Source: Rikenellaceae bacterium
GTDB taxonomy: Bacteria; Bacteroidota; Bacteroidia; Bacteroidales; Rikenellaceae
Reading direction: 5' to 3'
DNA: 64,000 bases
Assembly (NCBI GenBank): GCA_015060075.1
Contig: SUZE01000009.1
Coordinates: 1 to 64,000 of the forward strand
Part shown: piece after piece, positions 10,368 to 20,037 of the stretch
Layout: every line of letters starts with the position of its first letter
Numbering within the stretch: the first letter of the stretch is position 1
The notes under the pieces: model-generated
What the model saw: only the letters and a program-made list of their open reading frames with translations
Database searches by the model: none
Told to the model about the DNA's origin: nothing
Program-made: the position numbers and the translations under genes

Positions 10368-12254
10368 TTATTTCAACCACTCTGCAACCGAAGCATCTGA
10401 CGGCATTCGCAAGTCGCCTCGTGGTGAGAGTGATACCGTTACAACTTTTGGTCCGTCAGGCATTGCCGAGCGCTTGAACTGCTGCGAGAAGAATCGGCGC
10501 AGGAACACTTTTAGCCAATGAGCAATCTCCTCTTTTGAAAACTCTTCGCAGAAGGCTCGACACGCCAAATACTCAATCTTTGCAGGCGAGAAACCGTTGC
10601 GCAAGAAGTTGTAGATAAAGAAGTCGTGCAGTGCATAAGGACCTACCAAATCCTCGGTCTTTTGCGCTATATTGCCCTCGTTGTCGGCAGGCAATAACTC
10701 AGGACTTACGGGTGTCGCCACAATATCGTGTAGCGTTGTGCGCACCTGTGCGTTGGTGTCGTTCTCAGCGCACCACTCAACCAACTTGCGCACCAAAGTT
10801 TTTGGTATTGAGCAGTTTACATTGTACATTGACATCGAATCGCCATTGTAGGTCGCCCAGCCGAGTGCTGCCTCGCTCAAATCGCCTGTGCCGATGACTA
10901 TACCGTTCTCCTTGTTCGCCAAGTCCATAAGTATCTGCGTGCGCTCGCGTGCCTGCGCATTTTCGTATGCGGCACCACGCTCGTTAGGGCTCAAACCGAT
11001 ATCGGCAAAGTGTTGTTCGCAAGCCTTACGAATCGAAATCTCTCGTGTTGTGATACCCAACTCACGCATCAATGTAAGCGCATTTTGGTAGGTGCGGTCG
11101 GTAGTACCGAATCCCGGCATCGTAACGCCGATAATCCCTTTGCGGTCGAGCCCGAGCGTGTCGAAAGTGGCTGCTGTTACCAACAACGCCAAGGTCGAAT
11201 CCAAACCGCCCGAAATGCCGATAACTGCGCACTTGCAGTTGATGCTCGAAAGTCGCTGTGCCAAACCCGCGCACTGAATTGTGAACGCTTCACAGTAACC
11301 CTCCGAGAGGTCGGCAGGGATAAATGGTGCAGGGTTAATCTCGCGCTCCAACTCGCTCTCGGGTTGTGCGATATCAATCTTTACGACATCGAAACGATTG
11401 TCGAGGTTTATAAACGATGTGTGACGGCGGCGCTCGTTGAAGATATGCTCAACATCGATATCTGCAACGGTCAATCGCGCTTCACGCACAAATCGCTCAC
11501 GAGCAGCGATGATTTTGCCGTTCTCGGCAATTATGCCGTTACCCGTAAATACGAGGTCAGTCGAGGACTCGCCTACGCCCGCCGAGCAGTAGATATATCC
11601 GCACAAGGCGCGAGCCGACTGCTGCTTGATAAGCGAACGCAAGTAGTTGTGCTTACCCAAAATCTCGGGCGTTGCCGAGAGGTTGAAGATAAGCGTTGCG
11701 CCTGCCAACGCCATATCCGATGATGGTGGAGCAGGTACCCACAAATCCTCACAAATCTCCACTCCGAAGCGTGTGCCGTGAACATCAAACAAGAGGTCTG
11801 TGCCGAAACGCACTCGCTGACCGCAGATTGTAATCTCGGCATTGCGGATATCGCGCCCCTCCGAGAACCAACGGCTCTCGTAGAACTCCGAGTAGTTCGG
11901 GATATAACTCTTTGGCACTATACCGCATATCTTGCCGTTGGCAATCACTACGGCGCAGTTGTAGAGGTTGTTTTTGTAGTATATCGGCATTCCGATAATC
12001 GATACAATAGGTCGTGGCGTAGCGAGTAACTGCGCCAAGGCCTCATCGCCTGCCTCGATAATTCGTGACTGCAAGAATAGGTCGCCACAAGTGTAACCCG
12101 TAAGTGAGAGTTCGGGGAACACCACTACACTCGCTCCTCGCTCCACCGCCTCGGCGGTCATCTTGTCTATCGCCTCTGCATTGGCGTGGCAGTCGGCAAT
12201 CTTCACCAGCGGTGTTGCTGCTGCCACCTTTACAAAACCATATCTGTTGTTCAT
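10368..12254 (-). CDS. nadE: Glutamine-dependent NAD+ synthase
   Basis: N-terminal nitrilase domain (SLTGYTCGDLFLQ) and NAD synthase P-loop SGGLDSTLALL; likely start MNNRYGF. Confidence 0.96.
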   Translation of the reverse strand: MNNRYGFVKVAAATPLVKIADCHANAEAIDKMTAEAVERGASVVVFPELSLTGYTCGDLFLQSRIIEAGDEALAQLLATPRPIVSIIGMPIYYKNNLYNCAVVIANGKICGIVPKSYIPNYSEFYESRWFSEGRDIRNAEITICGQRVRFGTDLLFDVHGTRFGVEICEDLWVPAPPSSDMALAGATLIFNLSATPEILGKHNYLRSLIKQQSARALCGYIYCSAGVGESSTDLVFTGNGIIAENGKIIAARERFVREARLTVADIDVEHIFNERRRHTSFINLDNRFDVVKIDIAQPESELEREINPAPFIPADLSEGYCEAFTIQCAGLAQRLSSINCKCAVIGISGGLDSTLALLVTAATFDTLGLDRKGIIGVTMPGFGTTDRTYQNALTLMRELGITTREISIRKACEQHFADIGLSPNERGAAYENAQARERTQILMDLANKENGIVIGTGDLSEAALGWATYNGDSMSMYNVNCSIPKTLVRKLVEWCAENDTNAQVRTTLHDIVATPVSPELLPADNEGNIAQKTEDLVGPYALHDFFIYNFLRNGFSPAKIEYLACRAFCEEFSKEEIAHWLKVFLRRFFSQQFKRSAMPDGPKVVTVSLSPRGDLRMPSDASVAEWLK

Positions 12255-12275
12255 AATTGTATGTTTTAATGGCAC

Positions 12276-12973
12276 TCAATGGCATTCGGGCTTCGCCCTT
12301 AATGGCAAGCGCAATCAAAGATTGCTGAATGGCATTGAATGGCAAAAATACTACTTTTTCTTCTTCTCTTCAATACGCGCTTTTGTCAAGGACTCCCTAA
12401 AACCGCCCTCACTGACAAAGCGTGAAATCTGTTTCTCAATATGTTTACGCAGTAAAACATCCTCTTGGTATAGCAATACAATCGCCATATTTGCAATTAC
12501 CTCGTCGTTTCTCGTTTCGGCTATCTCTAAAAAGAATTTAGAATCACGATGTTTCAAACCAAGTTCTCTCATAGCCTCAACCTCTTTCGAATTGGTTTCC
12601 CATATTCGCAAATTGCGAGTTCGCAGATAGTCGATATAGTCTTCCAGCAACTCTTGAAAACTAGACCTCGCCACGCCCAACAACTTTAAGTGCGTTTCGG
12701 CAGATGTTAGCGATGCGGCTTTACCCTCTACAATATTTTGCTTACCCGAACGAGCCGCCTGTATCATTTGGTCTTTTGTGCGGTCGCCTATGGCAATAAA
12801 TCTATCGCAGAAATGGTAGGTTAAATCGTAGATAACCACCGCTTTGCGATAAGCAATAAGATTGCGATACAGATTGTTATTTTGCTTTGTTATATCCATA
12901 CCAAAATCTGCCATTCAATGCCATTCAGTGAGCGTAAGCGAACGCATGCCATTCATTGCCATTCTATGCCACT
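12276..12973. mobile_element. Putative IVS-like cassette: four-helix-bundle gene enclosed by inverted AATGGCATTG-type repeats
   Basis: Exact 20-bp inverted repeat CTGAATGGCATTGAATGGCA (12325-12344) / TGCCATTCAATGCCATTCAG (12909-12928); further ~10-bp unit copies and small hairpins outside on both sides. Confidence 0.5.
12351..12914 (-). CDS. Four-helix-bundle protein (23S rRNA IVS/S23-like family, with C-terminal suffix)
   Basis: 187 aa; RSGKQNIVEGKAA and SFQELLEDYIDYLRTR motifs of the four-helix-bundle family; lysine-rich C-terminus; flanked by inverted repeats. Confidence 0.82.
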   Translation of the reverse strand: MADFGMDITKQNNNLYRNLIAYRKAVVIYDLTYHFCDRFIAIGDRTKDQMIQAARSGKQNIVEGKAASLTSAETHLKLLGVARSSFQELLEDYIDYLRTRNLRIWETNSKEVEAMRELGLKHRDSKFFLEIAETRNDEVIANMAIVLLYQEDVLLRKHIEKQISRFVSEGGFRESLTKARIEEKKKK

Positions 12974-13045
12974 GATTGTTGTTGCTATTCCTTCGCAAAA
13001 TTAAAAATTTTTGCGCACAATACAGCAACAATGAAAAATTATTTC

Positions 13046-13053
13046 TAAATTTG
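13046..13053 (+). promoter_or_regulatory. Bacteroidetes -7 box TAAATTTG upstream of candidate ncRNA
   Basis: Matches TAnnTTTG, ~7 nt before the candidate RNA start. Confidence 0.5.
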
Positions 13054-13059
13054 TAACGC

Positions 13060-13292
13060 AGTCTTCGGATTGCAGACATAATTTGATGAAAGTGTATTAG
13101 CTTTTATCCCTTTTGGAAATCCGGAAGATTTCATTTGACCAAGGGAAGCAACACACTCGTCACCGTGTATTTGGTGTTATGGCACTTTTCCTGCCCTACG
13201 CCTGAATACGGGTGTGAGGTATTGTTTATTTGGTCAGGGCTATTCCGGAGCCTCCAAAAGATAAACTAATCGGCCTCACACTTTCTTTTTAT
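13060..13292 (+). ncRNA. Candidate 6S-like (SsrS / Bacteroidales-1-like) long-hairpin RNA
   Basis: No supported ORF; nested complementarity: GAAAGTGT/ACACTTTC, ATTAG/CTAAT, CTTTTGG/CCAAAAG, TCCGG/CCGGA, TGACCA/TGGTCA, CACACTC/GGGTGTG; TAAATTTG promoter box; T-rich 3' end. Confidence 0.6.
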
Positions 13293-13339
13293 ACTAACCG
13301 CACATTCGAGGCTGGTGGGCAAAACGACTTAAATTTATT

Positions 13340-14317
13340 ATGAAAACAAAGTACTTTTTATTGATTGCGTTTTTTACGCTATTCTCAACAACAGCTGTAT
13401 TAGCGCAGAACACTGAATCACCTTCTGAAATGTCTATTGATGTGATGAACAGAAAAGGTGTTGCACTATATAACAATGGACAATATGTCGAGGCTGTTCA
13501 ATGGTTTAGAAAAGCAGCAGAGCAGGGAAATGCTAATGCACAATACAATTTAGGTTTTTGTTATGACATTGGAGCTGGCGTCGAAAAGAGTCTTGATGTA
13601 GCGGAAATTTGGTATCGTAAAGCAGCGGAAAATGGAGATATGTCTGCACAATATAGATTGGCTACCATATTGTATTGCTTTCATTACGAAGTTGAAAAAC
13701 GCTCTGAAGGTTTAAAATGGTATCGCAAGGCAGCAGAACAAGGACATGGAGAAGCCGCATATGATCTTGGTCTGTATTATCATCACTCTTCTAAACCTAT
13801 TAATCTACCAGAAGCTATTAAATTATATAAGAAAGCAGCGGACAATGGCTGTTATAGAGGAGCTATAAGTTTGGGAAATCTATATTATCAAGGCAAAGAG
13901 ATAACTCGAAATTATGAAGAAGCGGCTAATTGGTATGAGCAGGGAGCGGTATTAGGTAATGGAGATGCTCAATTAGCATTAGGTATTTGCTATATGCTTG
14001 GAAATGGTGTGACCCAGGATTGTAATAAGTTTATTATGTGGATACAAAAAGCAGCTGAGCAAGATGCCAAGAAGGCGAAACTTGTGTTAGGAGTATGCTA
14101 CTATTGCGGAATTGGTGTTTCGAGGGATACTAGTAAATCGCTTAAACTGATAAAAGAGTTATCAGAGGGCTACTACTATAATAAGTCTGATGTGTATTTT
14201 ACGTTACAGCAATTTGAGAGAAACGAACCAGTGAGCAATGTAACTTTTCCTGGTTCATACGATAAAGATTTTAATAAATTTTTAGATTATATAATGTATG
14301 AAATAAGTAAATCTTAA
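13340..14317 (+). CDS. SEL1-like repeat (TPR-like) exported protein
   Basis: Signal peptide and about six repeats of the type A..WYRKAAEQGNA.AQYNLG. Confidence 0.88.
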   Translation: MKTKYFLLIAFFTLFSTTAVLAQNTESPSEMSIDVMNRKGVALYNNGQYVEAVQWFRKAAEQGNANAQYNLGFCYDIGAGVEKSLDVAEIWYRKAAENGDMSAQYRLATILYCFHYEVEKRSEGLKWYRKAAEQGHGEAAYDLGLYYHHSSKPINLPEAIKLYKKAADNGCYRGAISLGNLYYQGKEITRNYEEAANWYEQGAVLGNGDAQLALGICYMLGNGVTQDCNKFIMWIQKAAEQDAKKAKLVLGVCYYCGIGVSRDTSKSLKLIKELSEGYYYNKSDVYFTLQQFERNEPVSNVTFPGSYDKDFNKFLDYIMYEISKS

Positions 14318-14346
14318 TACATCAGAAACTGTAATTAACAGCAAAA

Positions 14347-14383
14347 TATAGCCTGCTTAACAAGTTTTTGTTAGCAGGCTATA
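14347..14383. terminator. Bidirectional hairpin terminator
   Basis: TATAGCCTGCT(t)AACAA-gttt-TTGTTAGCAGGCTATA between convergent genes. Confidence 0.75.
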
Positions 14384-14397
14384 CTATTGTTACCTTT

Positions 14398-15615
14398 TTA
14401 CTTCGCCCACAGCTTGCAGAGGTTGATAATAACCTTTACTGCCTTCTCCATGGTGTTCAGTGAGCAGTACTCGAATTTGCCGTGGAAGTTCATTCCGCCT
14501 GCAAAGATATTCGGGCAAGGCAACCCCATAAACGAGAGGCGCGCGCCATCGGTTCCGCCACGAATTGGCTTTACGATAGGCGTAACATCTGCCTCGACCA
14601 TAGCCTCCTTCGCCAACTCGATAACCTGCGGATGTGGCTCAACCATCTTGCGCATATTGTAGTATTGGTCTTTCAAAGTTAGTTTCAACACTCCCTCGCC
14701 ATACTTGTTGTTGAGGATACCCACGATATTGTGCATCCAAACCTTCTTTGCCTCGAACTTGTCGGCATCATGGTCACGAATGATATAAGAGATTGTAGCC
14801 TCCTCAACAGTACCTGAAATACCTACGCAGTGGTAGAAACCCTCGTAACCCTCGGTATATTGTGGTCGCTCCACAGCAGGAACGAGCGAGTTCAACTCGC
14901 ACGCTACATCTATGGCGTTAATCATCTTATTTTTGGCATATCCCGGGTGGACGTTGCGACCTTGAATGGCAATCTTTGCCGATGCAGCGTTGAAGTTCTC
15001 ATACTCCAACTCGCCCTCGTAGCTGCCGTCCATCGTGTAGGCGAAATCTGCGCCAAACGCCTTCACATCGAAGAAATCTACACCTCGACCAATCTCCTCG
15101 TCAGGGGTAAAGCCGATGCGAATCTTGCCATGCTCCACCTCAGGGTGCGACATCAGGTACTCCGCAGCGGTCATAATCTCTGCTACTCCCGCCTTGTCGT
15201 CTGCACCGAGCAGGGTAGTGCCGTCAGTGTGGATAAGGGTATGACCAACAAAGCGGCTCAACTCCGGGAACTCCGACACTCGCATTGTGAGCGATGGGTT
15301 TAGAACGATATCCCCGCCATCGTACTCCTCGATAATGCGTGGGCGTACATTTTTGCCACTCATATCGGGCGATGTGTCCACATGGGCGAGGAAGCCGATT
15401 ACAGGTGCATGCTCCTTGCCTTCCGATGCAGGGATAGTTCCCATAGCGTAGCCGTACTTGTCGATGCTTACATCCTCCAAACCGAGAGCCTTCATCTCCT
15501 CGACCAAGAGGTTTAACAAATCCCACTCCTTCGCTGATGATGGGAATGTTTCGCTATTCTCGTCTGATTGCGTATCTATCGCAACATACTTCAAAAATCT
15601 ATCTTTTAACTCCAT
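14398..15615 (-). CDS. pepT: Peptidase T (tripeptide aminopeptidase)
   Basis: M20 motifs GFLAHVDTSPD, LLGADDKAG, FTPDEEIGRG, RGGTDGARLSFMGLPCPN. Confidence 0.95.
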   Translation of the reverse strand: MELKDRFLKYVAIDTQSDENSETFPSSAKEWDLLNLLVEEMKALGLEDVSIDKYGYAMGTIPASEGKEHAPVIGFLAHVDTSPDMSGKNVRPRIIEEYDGGDIVLNPSLTMRVSEFPELSRFVGHTLIHTDGTTLLGADDKAGVAEIMTAAEYLMSHPEVEHGKIRIGFTPDEEIGRGVDFFDVKAFGADFAYTMDGSYEGELEYENFNAASAKIAIQGRNVHPGYAKNKMINAIDVACELNSLVPAVERPQYTEGYEGFYHCVGISGTVEEATISYIIRDHDADKFEAKKVWMHNIVGILNNKYGEGVLKLTLKDQYYNMRKMVEPHPQVIELAKEAMVEADVTPIVKPIRGGTDGARLSFMGLPCPNIFAGGMNFHGKFEYCSLNTMEKAVKVIINLCKLWAK

Positions 15616-15636
15616 ATCTCCGATTTTGAATTACTA

Positions 15637-15687
15637 TAATTCTCAATTCTTAATACTCTCGTCTCTCGTCTTTCGTCTCTCGTCTAT
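15637..15687. repeat. Heptamer arrays AATTCTC and CTCTCGT
   Basis: AATTCTCAATTCTTAATACTC then TCTCGTCTCTCGTCTTTCGTCTCTCGTCT. Confidence 0.9.
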
Positions 15688-17618
15688 TCTTTCTTTGCCT
15701 TCAAAGTGTGTACCGTGAAGTAGATTGCCAAAGCGATATACATTGCCAATGCCAACCATTCGGCTGCGCTCGATGCTGCCCACTCGGTCATATAGAGGTC
15801 TACGCCCACGAACTTTAACACGGCTGCCACAACACCCATCAACGCACCACCTGCGATAAAGCCCGATGCGAGGAGTGTACCACGGTCGAAACGAGCCTTG
15901 TTCAACGCCTCGTCCTTCGAGCGATTAGATACAAACCAAGCGATAGCACCTCCCGCTACAAGCGGAGCATTAAGCGACATAGGGATAAACATACCGAGCG
16001 AGAATGCCAATGCAGGAACGCCAATCCAATTCAATACGAGTGCCAACACTGCACCTGCAAAGTAGAGTACCCAAGGTGTCTCGCCACCCTCCATCAACGG
16101 TTTGATAACGGCTGCCATAGCGTTTGCCTGCGGAGCAGTCAGAGCGTTCTCGCCCACGAAGCCGTAGGTCTTGTTGAGGATAATCATCACACCCGCAACG
16201 GTTGCTGCCGAGACGAATGTTCCGAGGAACTTCCACTTCTCCTGTGTGCGTGGGGTAGTGCCGAGCCAATAGCCGATTTTGAGGTCGGTAATAAAGCCTC
16301 CTGCCATCGACAATGCTGTGCAGACTACTCCTCCGATAATCAACGCTGCGGTCATTCCCTTCTCGCCCTCCAAGCCAATCGAAACAAGCACCAATGACGA
16401 GAGAATCAAGGTCATCAGCGTCATTCCCGATACGGGGTTTGTTCCCACGATAGCGATTGCATTTGCGGCTACCGTAGTGAAGAGGAACGCTATCACAAAT
16501 ACAATCAGCAGAGCAATGATGGTGTGGAACCAATTGCCCAAAACGCCAAATTGGAAGAATACCACTGTTGCTACAAGTACGGCGATAATCACCGAGAGGA
16601 TAACCTTCATCGAGATATCGCGCTGTGTGCGCTCAACTGTACCCTCCGACTTCTTGCCACCCAACTCCTTGAATGCCAAGCCTACTGCCTGCTTGATAAT
16701 ACCCGCCTGCTTGATAATGCCAATCAAACCTGCCATTGCGATGCCGCCAATGCCGATAGGGCGACCATACGCTTGGAACAACTCCATCGCACTCATCGAA
16801 GCCGCCTCTGCCGATGCGTAGCCCACAAGCGGTACAATCACAAACCATACAAGGCACGAGCCTGCGGTGATGATTACGGCATACTTCAAGCCGATGATAT
16901 AGCCTAAACCGAGCAGGGTTGCTCCCGTATTCATCGAGAACTCCACCTTGAACTTATCCGCTACGGCAACACCCCAAGCGGTCATCTTGGTAGAGATATT
17001 CTCCGCCCAAGCACCAAACGATGAAACGGCAAAATCGTACAATCCGCCCAATACGCCAGCGATAGCGAGTAACTTGGTCTGCTTGCCTCCCTTTTCGCCC
17101 GAAACAAGTACCTCGGTAGTGGCGGTAGCCTCTGGGAATGGGTACTTGCCGTGCATATCCTTAACAAAGTATTTGCGGAATGGCACAAGCAGCACGATAC
17201 CAAGCACACCTCCCAACAACGAGGAGAGGAATACCTGATAGAACTGCGCCTCCAAGCCGAGGATATAGAGTGCAGGGAGCGTGAAGATAGCACCTGCAAC
17301 AATTACACCCGAAGATGCGCCAATAGACTGAATAATAACATTCTCGCCCAGCATACTGCGATTTTTGCCACGCAACGAGCCGAATCCTGCTGCCAAAATT
17401 GCGATAGGGATTGCAGCCTCGAATACCTGACCAACCTTCAAACCGAGGAAGGCTGCGGCTGCCGAGAAGATAATCGCCATAATAACACCCATTGTCACCG
17501 AGTATGGCGTAGCCTCGGCTGGGGTACTCTTTGCCGACATTATCGGCTCGTACTCCTCTCCCGCCTTCAATTCACGATAGGCATTTTCGGGGAGTGAAAC
17601 ACTCTTTTTTTCTTCCAT
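15684..17618 (-). CDS. OPT family oligopeptide transporter
   Basis: 644-aa polytopic protein; YSVTMGVIMAIIFSAAAAFLGLKVGQVFEAAIPIAILA; adjacent to pepT. Confidence 0.92.
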   Translation of the reverse strand: MEEKKSVSLPENAYRELKAGEEYEPIMSAKSTPAEATPYSVTMGVIMAIIFSAAAAFLGLKVGQVFEAAIPIAILAAGFGSLRGKNRSMLGENVIIQSIGASSGVIVAGAIFTLPALYILGLEAQFYQVFLSSLLGGVLGIVLLVPFRKYFVKDMHGKYPFPEATATTEVLVSGEKGGKQTKLLAIAGVLGGLYDFAVSSFGAWAENISTKMTAWGVAVADKFKVEFSMNTGATLLGLGYIIGLKYAVIITAGSCLVWFVIVPLVGYASAEAASMSAMELFQAYGRPIGIGGIAMAGLIGIIKQAGIIKQAVGLAFKELGGKKSEGTVERTQRDISMKVILSVIIAVLVATVVFFQFGVLGNWFHTIIALLIVFVIAFLFTTVAANAIAIVGTNPVSGMTLMTLILSSLVLVSIGLEGEKGMTAALIIGGVVCTALSMAGGFITDLKIGYWLGTTPRTQEKWKFLGTFVSAATVAGVMIILNKTYGFVGENALTAPQANAMAAVIKPLMEGGETPWVLYFAGAVLALVLNWIGVPALAFSLGMFIPMSLNAPLVAGGAIAWFVSNRSKDEALNKARFDRGTLLASGFIAGGALMGVVAAVLKFVGVDLYMTEWAASSAAEWLALAMYIALAIYFTVHTLKAKKE

Positions 17619-17622
17619 TTAG

Positions 17623-18873
17623 TTATAAAATTTTAATAAGTTTTTCCAATGCTATCCCTCGTGAGCCTTTCAGCAATATAAGGCTGTTGCTTATTGGGTT
17701 GTTGTCGAGTGCAGTCAATGCTTCGGCGGTTGTAGGGTAGAGGGCGTAGTCGGCTTGCAACTCCTCGCCAATCGCCATAAATGCCTTTGCAAACTCGTTG
17801 CCCACCAAAATTATGCGCCCCGCCACTCCGTCTGCCTTGCAGAGAATGGTACGGTGAGCCTCCTCACTCCACTCGCCAAGTTCGAGCATATCGCCCAAAA
17901 TCAGTACCTTATGCTCCGCCTCCATTGTGGCGATATTGTCCAACGCTACCTCCATACTCGAAGGGTTTGCGTTGTAGCAATCCACCACCAAACTATTGCG
18001 CTCGGTCTTGACCGCTTGTGACCGGTTGTTATCGGGCGTGAACGATAGTATAGCCTCGGCAATGCGCTCGTCTGCAACCCCGAAGTAGCGACCTACCTCT
18101 ACCGCAGCCGCAATGTTGTAGCGGTTGTAATCTCCCGTAAGGTTACTTCTGAAACCCTCGCCAATCGAGCGCGAGTAGTACTCAACTGCCAAATCCTCCC
18201 TCGCAGCAGCCATCTCGCACAACACCTCGTCTTCCTGTGGTACAAAGGCACGACCGCCATTCTCGTTGAGAAAGTCGAACAGTTCGCCCTTGCCCTTGCG
18301 GATGCCCTCTGCTCCCCCGAAACCCTCCAAATGTGAAAGCCCGATATTTGTTAAAATGCCGTAGTTCGGCTCGGCTATTGAGCAGAGCAGAGCAATCTCG
18401 CCCTGCGCACTTGCGCCCATCTCCACTACGCCAAACTCCGTTTCGGCACTCATCGAAAGTAGCGTCAAAGGTACGCCGATATGGTTGTTGAGGTTGCCCT
18501 TGGTAGTCGAAACTTCGAACTTCTCCGCCAAAACTCGTGATACCAACTCCTTTGTTGTGGTCTTGCCGTTGCTGCCTGCAATGGCTATTATCGGAATAGC
18601 CAAATGGCGGCGATGCTCCTGCGCCAACGCCTGTAATGCCTGCAATGTATCCTCCACAAGCAGTAGTCGTTCGGCGTATTGAGGGTTGTTGTTGAGAATC
18701 TCCTCACGGTCAATAACGGCAGCCGTAGCACCCTGCTCCAACGCCTGCACAGCGTAGTCGTTGCCATCGAACGATGCACCGTGCAGTGCAAAAAAGAGCG
18801 CACCGACCTCGATTTTTCGAGAGTCGGTAGTTACGCCTGTTGAATTTATAAAATGTTGATATAATTTCTCCAA
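17623..18873 (-). CDS. murF: UDP-N-acetylmuramoyl-tripeptide--D-alanyl-D-alanine ligase
   Basis: VTTDSRKIEVGALFFALHGASFDGNDY, IAGSNGKTTTKELV, NPSSMEVAL. Confidence 0.95.
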   Translation of the reverse strand: MEKLYQHFINSTGVTTDSRKIEVGALFFALHGASFDGNDYAVQALEQGATAAVIDREEILNNNPQYAERLLLVEDTLQALQALAQEHRRHLAIPIIAIAGSNGKTTTKELVSRVLAEKFEVSTTKGNLNNHIGVPLTLLSMSAETEFGVVEMGASAQGEIALLCSIAEPNYGILTNIGLSHLEGFGGAEGIRKGKGELFDFLNENGGRAFVPQEDEVLCEMAAAREDLAVEYYSRSIGEGFRSNLTGDYNRYNIAAAVEVGRYFGVADERIAEAILSFTPDNNRSQAVKTERNSLVVDCYNANPSSMEVALDNIATMEAEHKVLILGDMLELGEWSEEAHRTILCKADGVAGRIILVGNEFAKAFMAIGEELQADYALYPTTAEALTALDNNPISNSLILLKGSRGIALEKLIKIL

Positions 18874-18882
18874 AATAAATAA

Positions 18883-18911
18883 GCTAATGGCTAATGGCCA
18901 ATGGCTAATAG
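18883..18911. repeat. Heptamer array (GCTAATG)n
   Basis: GCTAATGGCTAATGGCCAATGGCTAATAGCC. Confidence 0.9.
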
Positions 18912-18918
18912 CCCATTA

Positions 18919-19998
18919 TTATATGTGCTTCTCTCCCGTGTTGTACTTCACCTCATCGATATACTTCTTGATGTTTTGCTCCTCGGCACGAGGGCAGATG
19001 AGGAGTACATCTTCGGTATCGACTACGATATAATCTCGTAAACCATTGATTACTGCCACCTTGCCTTTTGGTAACGATACCATTGAGGAGCGAGTGTTGT
19101 AGGTGTAGCACCCCTCGGAAGGTTTTACATTGGCATATTTATCCTTGCGTGAAAGTTGGTACAACGAGCCCCAGGTGCCGACATCGCTCCAACCGAAATC
19201 CCCACAGCGAACATATACATTATCCGCCTTCTCCATTACGCCGTAGTCGATGGATATGGCACGGCATTGTGAAAATACCTGCTCTATCGCCTTTGCCTCC
19301 TCTGCGGTACCGAATTTGTCGGCTATCTCCTCGAAGAGAGCGTGATGCTCAGGCAAATGCTCTGCTACGGCATCTATGATGTCACCGACTTTCCATACGA
19401 AGATACCCGAGTTCCAGAAAAATTCGCCCGACTGAATAAATATCTGTGCCAACTCCAAATTTGGTTTCTCGGTGAAGCACTTCACACGCGAGATAGTGGC
19501 ATTGTCGCTCTTTTGAATGTAGCCATAGCCCGTTTCGGGGCGACTTGGAGTGATGCCTATCGTCATCAAAGCCTTGTTCTCGGTCGCAAATTCGATGGTG
19601 TCTTCCACGATGGAGTGGAACTCCGCCTCGTTCAGAATAAGGTGGTCGGCAGGCGTTACTATCATCATTGCATCGGGTGCAACCCTACGCAAGTGGTAGG
19701 CTGCATAGCAGATGCAAGGAGCTGTGTTGCGACCAATAGGCTCACACAAAACCTGCTCTGCCCGCAATTCGGGGATATGCTCCAACACCAAATCTTTGTA
19801 TCGGGCATTTGTTACCACGAGGAAATTCTCGTTAGGAACGAGGTGCGCAAATCGCTCGTAAGTCATTCGCAAGAAAGACTTTCCGGTATCGCAGATGTCG
19901 AGAAATTGCTTCGGCTTACTCTGACGGCTCTCTGGCCAAAAGCGAGTACCGGCACCACCCGCCATAATCACGCAGTAAAGAGGCTTTTTGTTGTTCAT
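18919..19998 (-). CDS. manC: Mannose-1-phosphate guanylyltransferase
   Basis: MAGGAGTRFWPESRQSKPKQFL and YGYIQKSDN. Confidence 0.93.
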   Translation of the reverse strand: MNNKKPLYCVIMAGGAGTRFWPESRQSKPKQFLDICDTGKSFLRMTYERFAHLVPNENFLVVTNARYKDLVLEHIPELRAEQVLCEPIGRNTAPCICYAAYHLRRVAPDAMMIVTPADHLILNEAEFHSIVEDTIEFATENKALMTIGITPSRPETGYGYIQKSDNATISRVKCFTEKPNLELAQIFIQSGEFFWNSGIFVWKVGDIIDAVAEHLPEHHALFEEIADKFGTAEEAKAIEQVFSQCRAISIDYGVMEKADNVYVRCGDFGWSDVGTWGSLYQLSRKDKYANVKPSEGCYTYNTRSSMVSLPKGKVAVINGLRDYIVVDTEDVLLICPRAEEQNIKKYIDEVKYNTGEKHI

Positions 19999-20037
19999 AG
20001 CACAATAGTTCTAAATTATGTTACAAATATACAAAAT

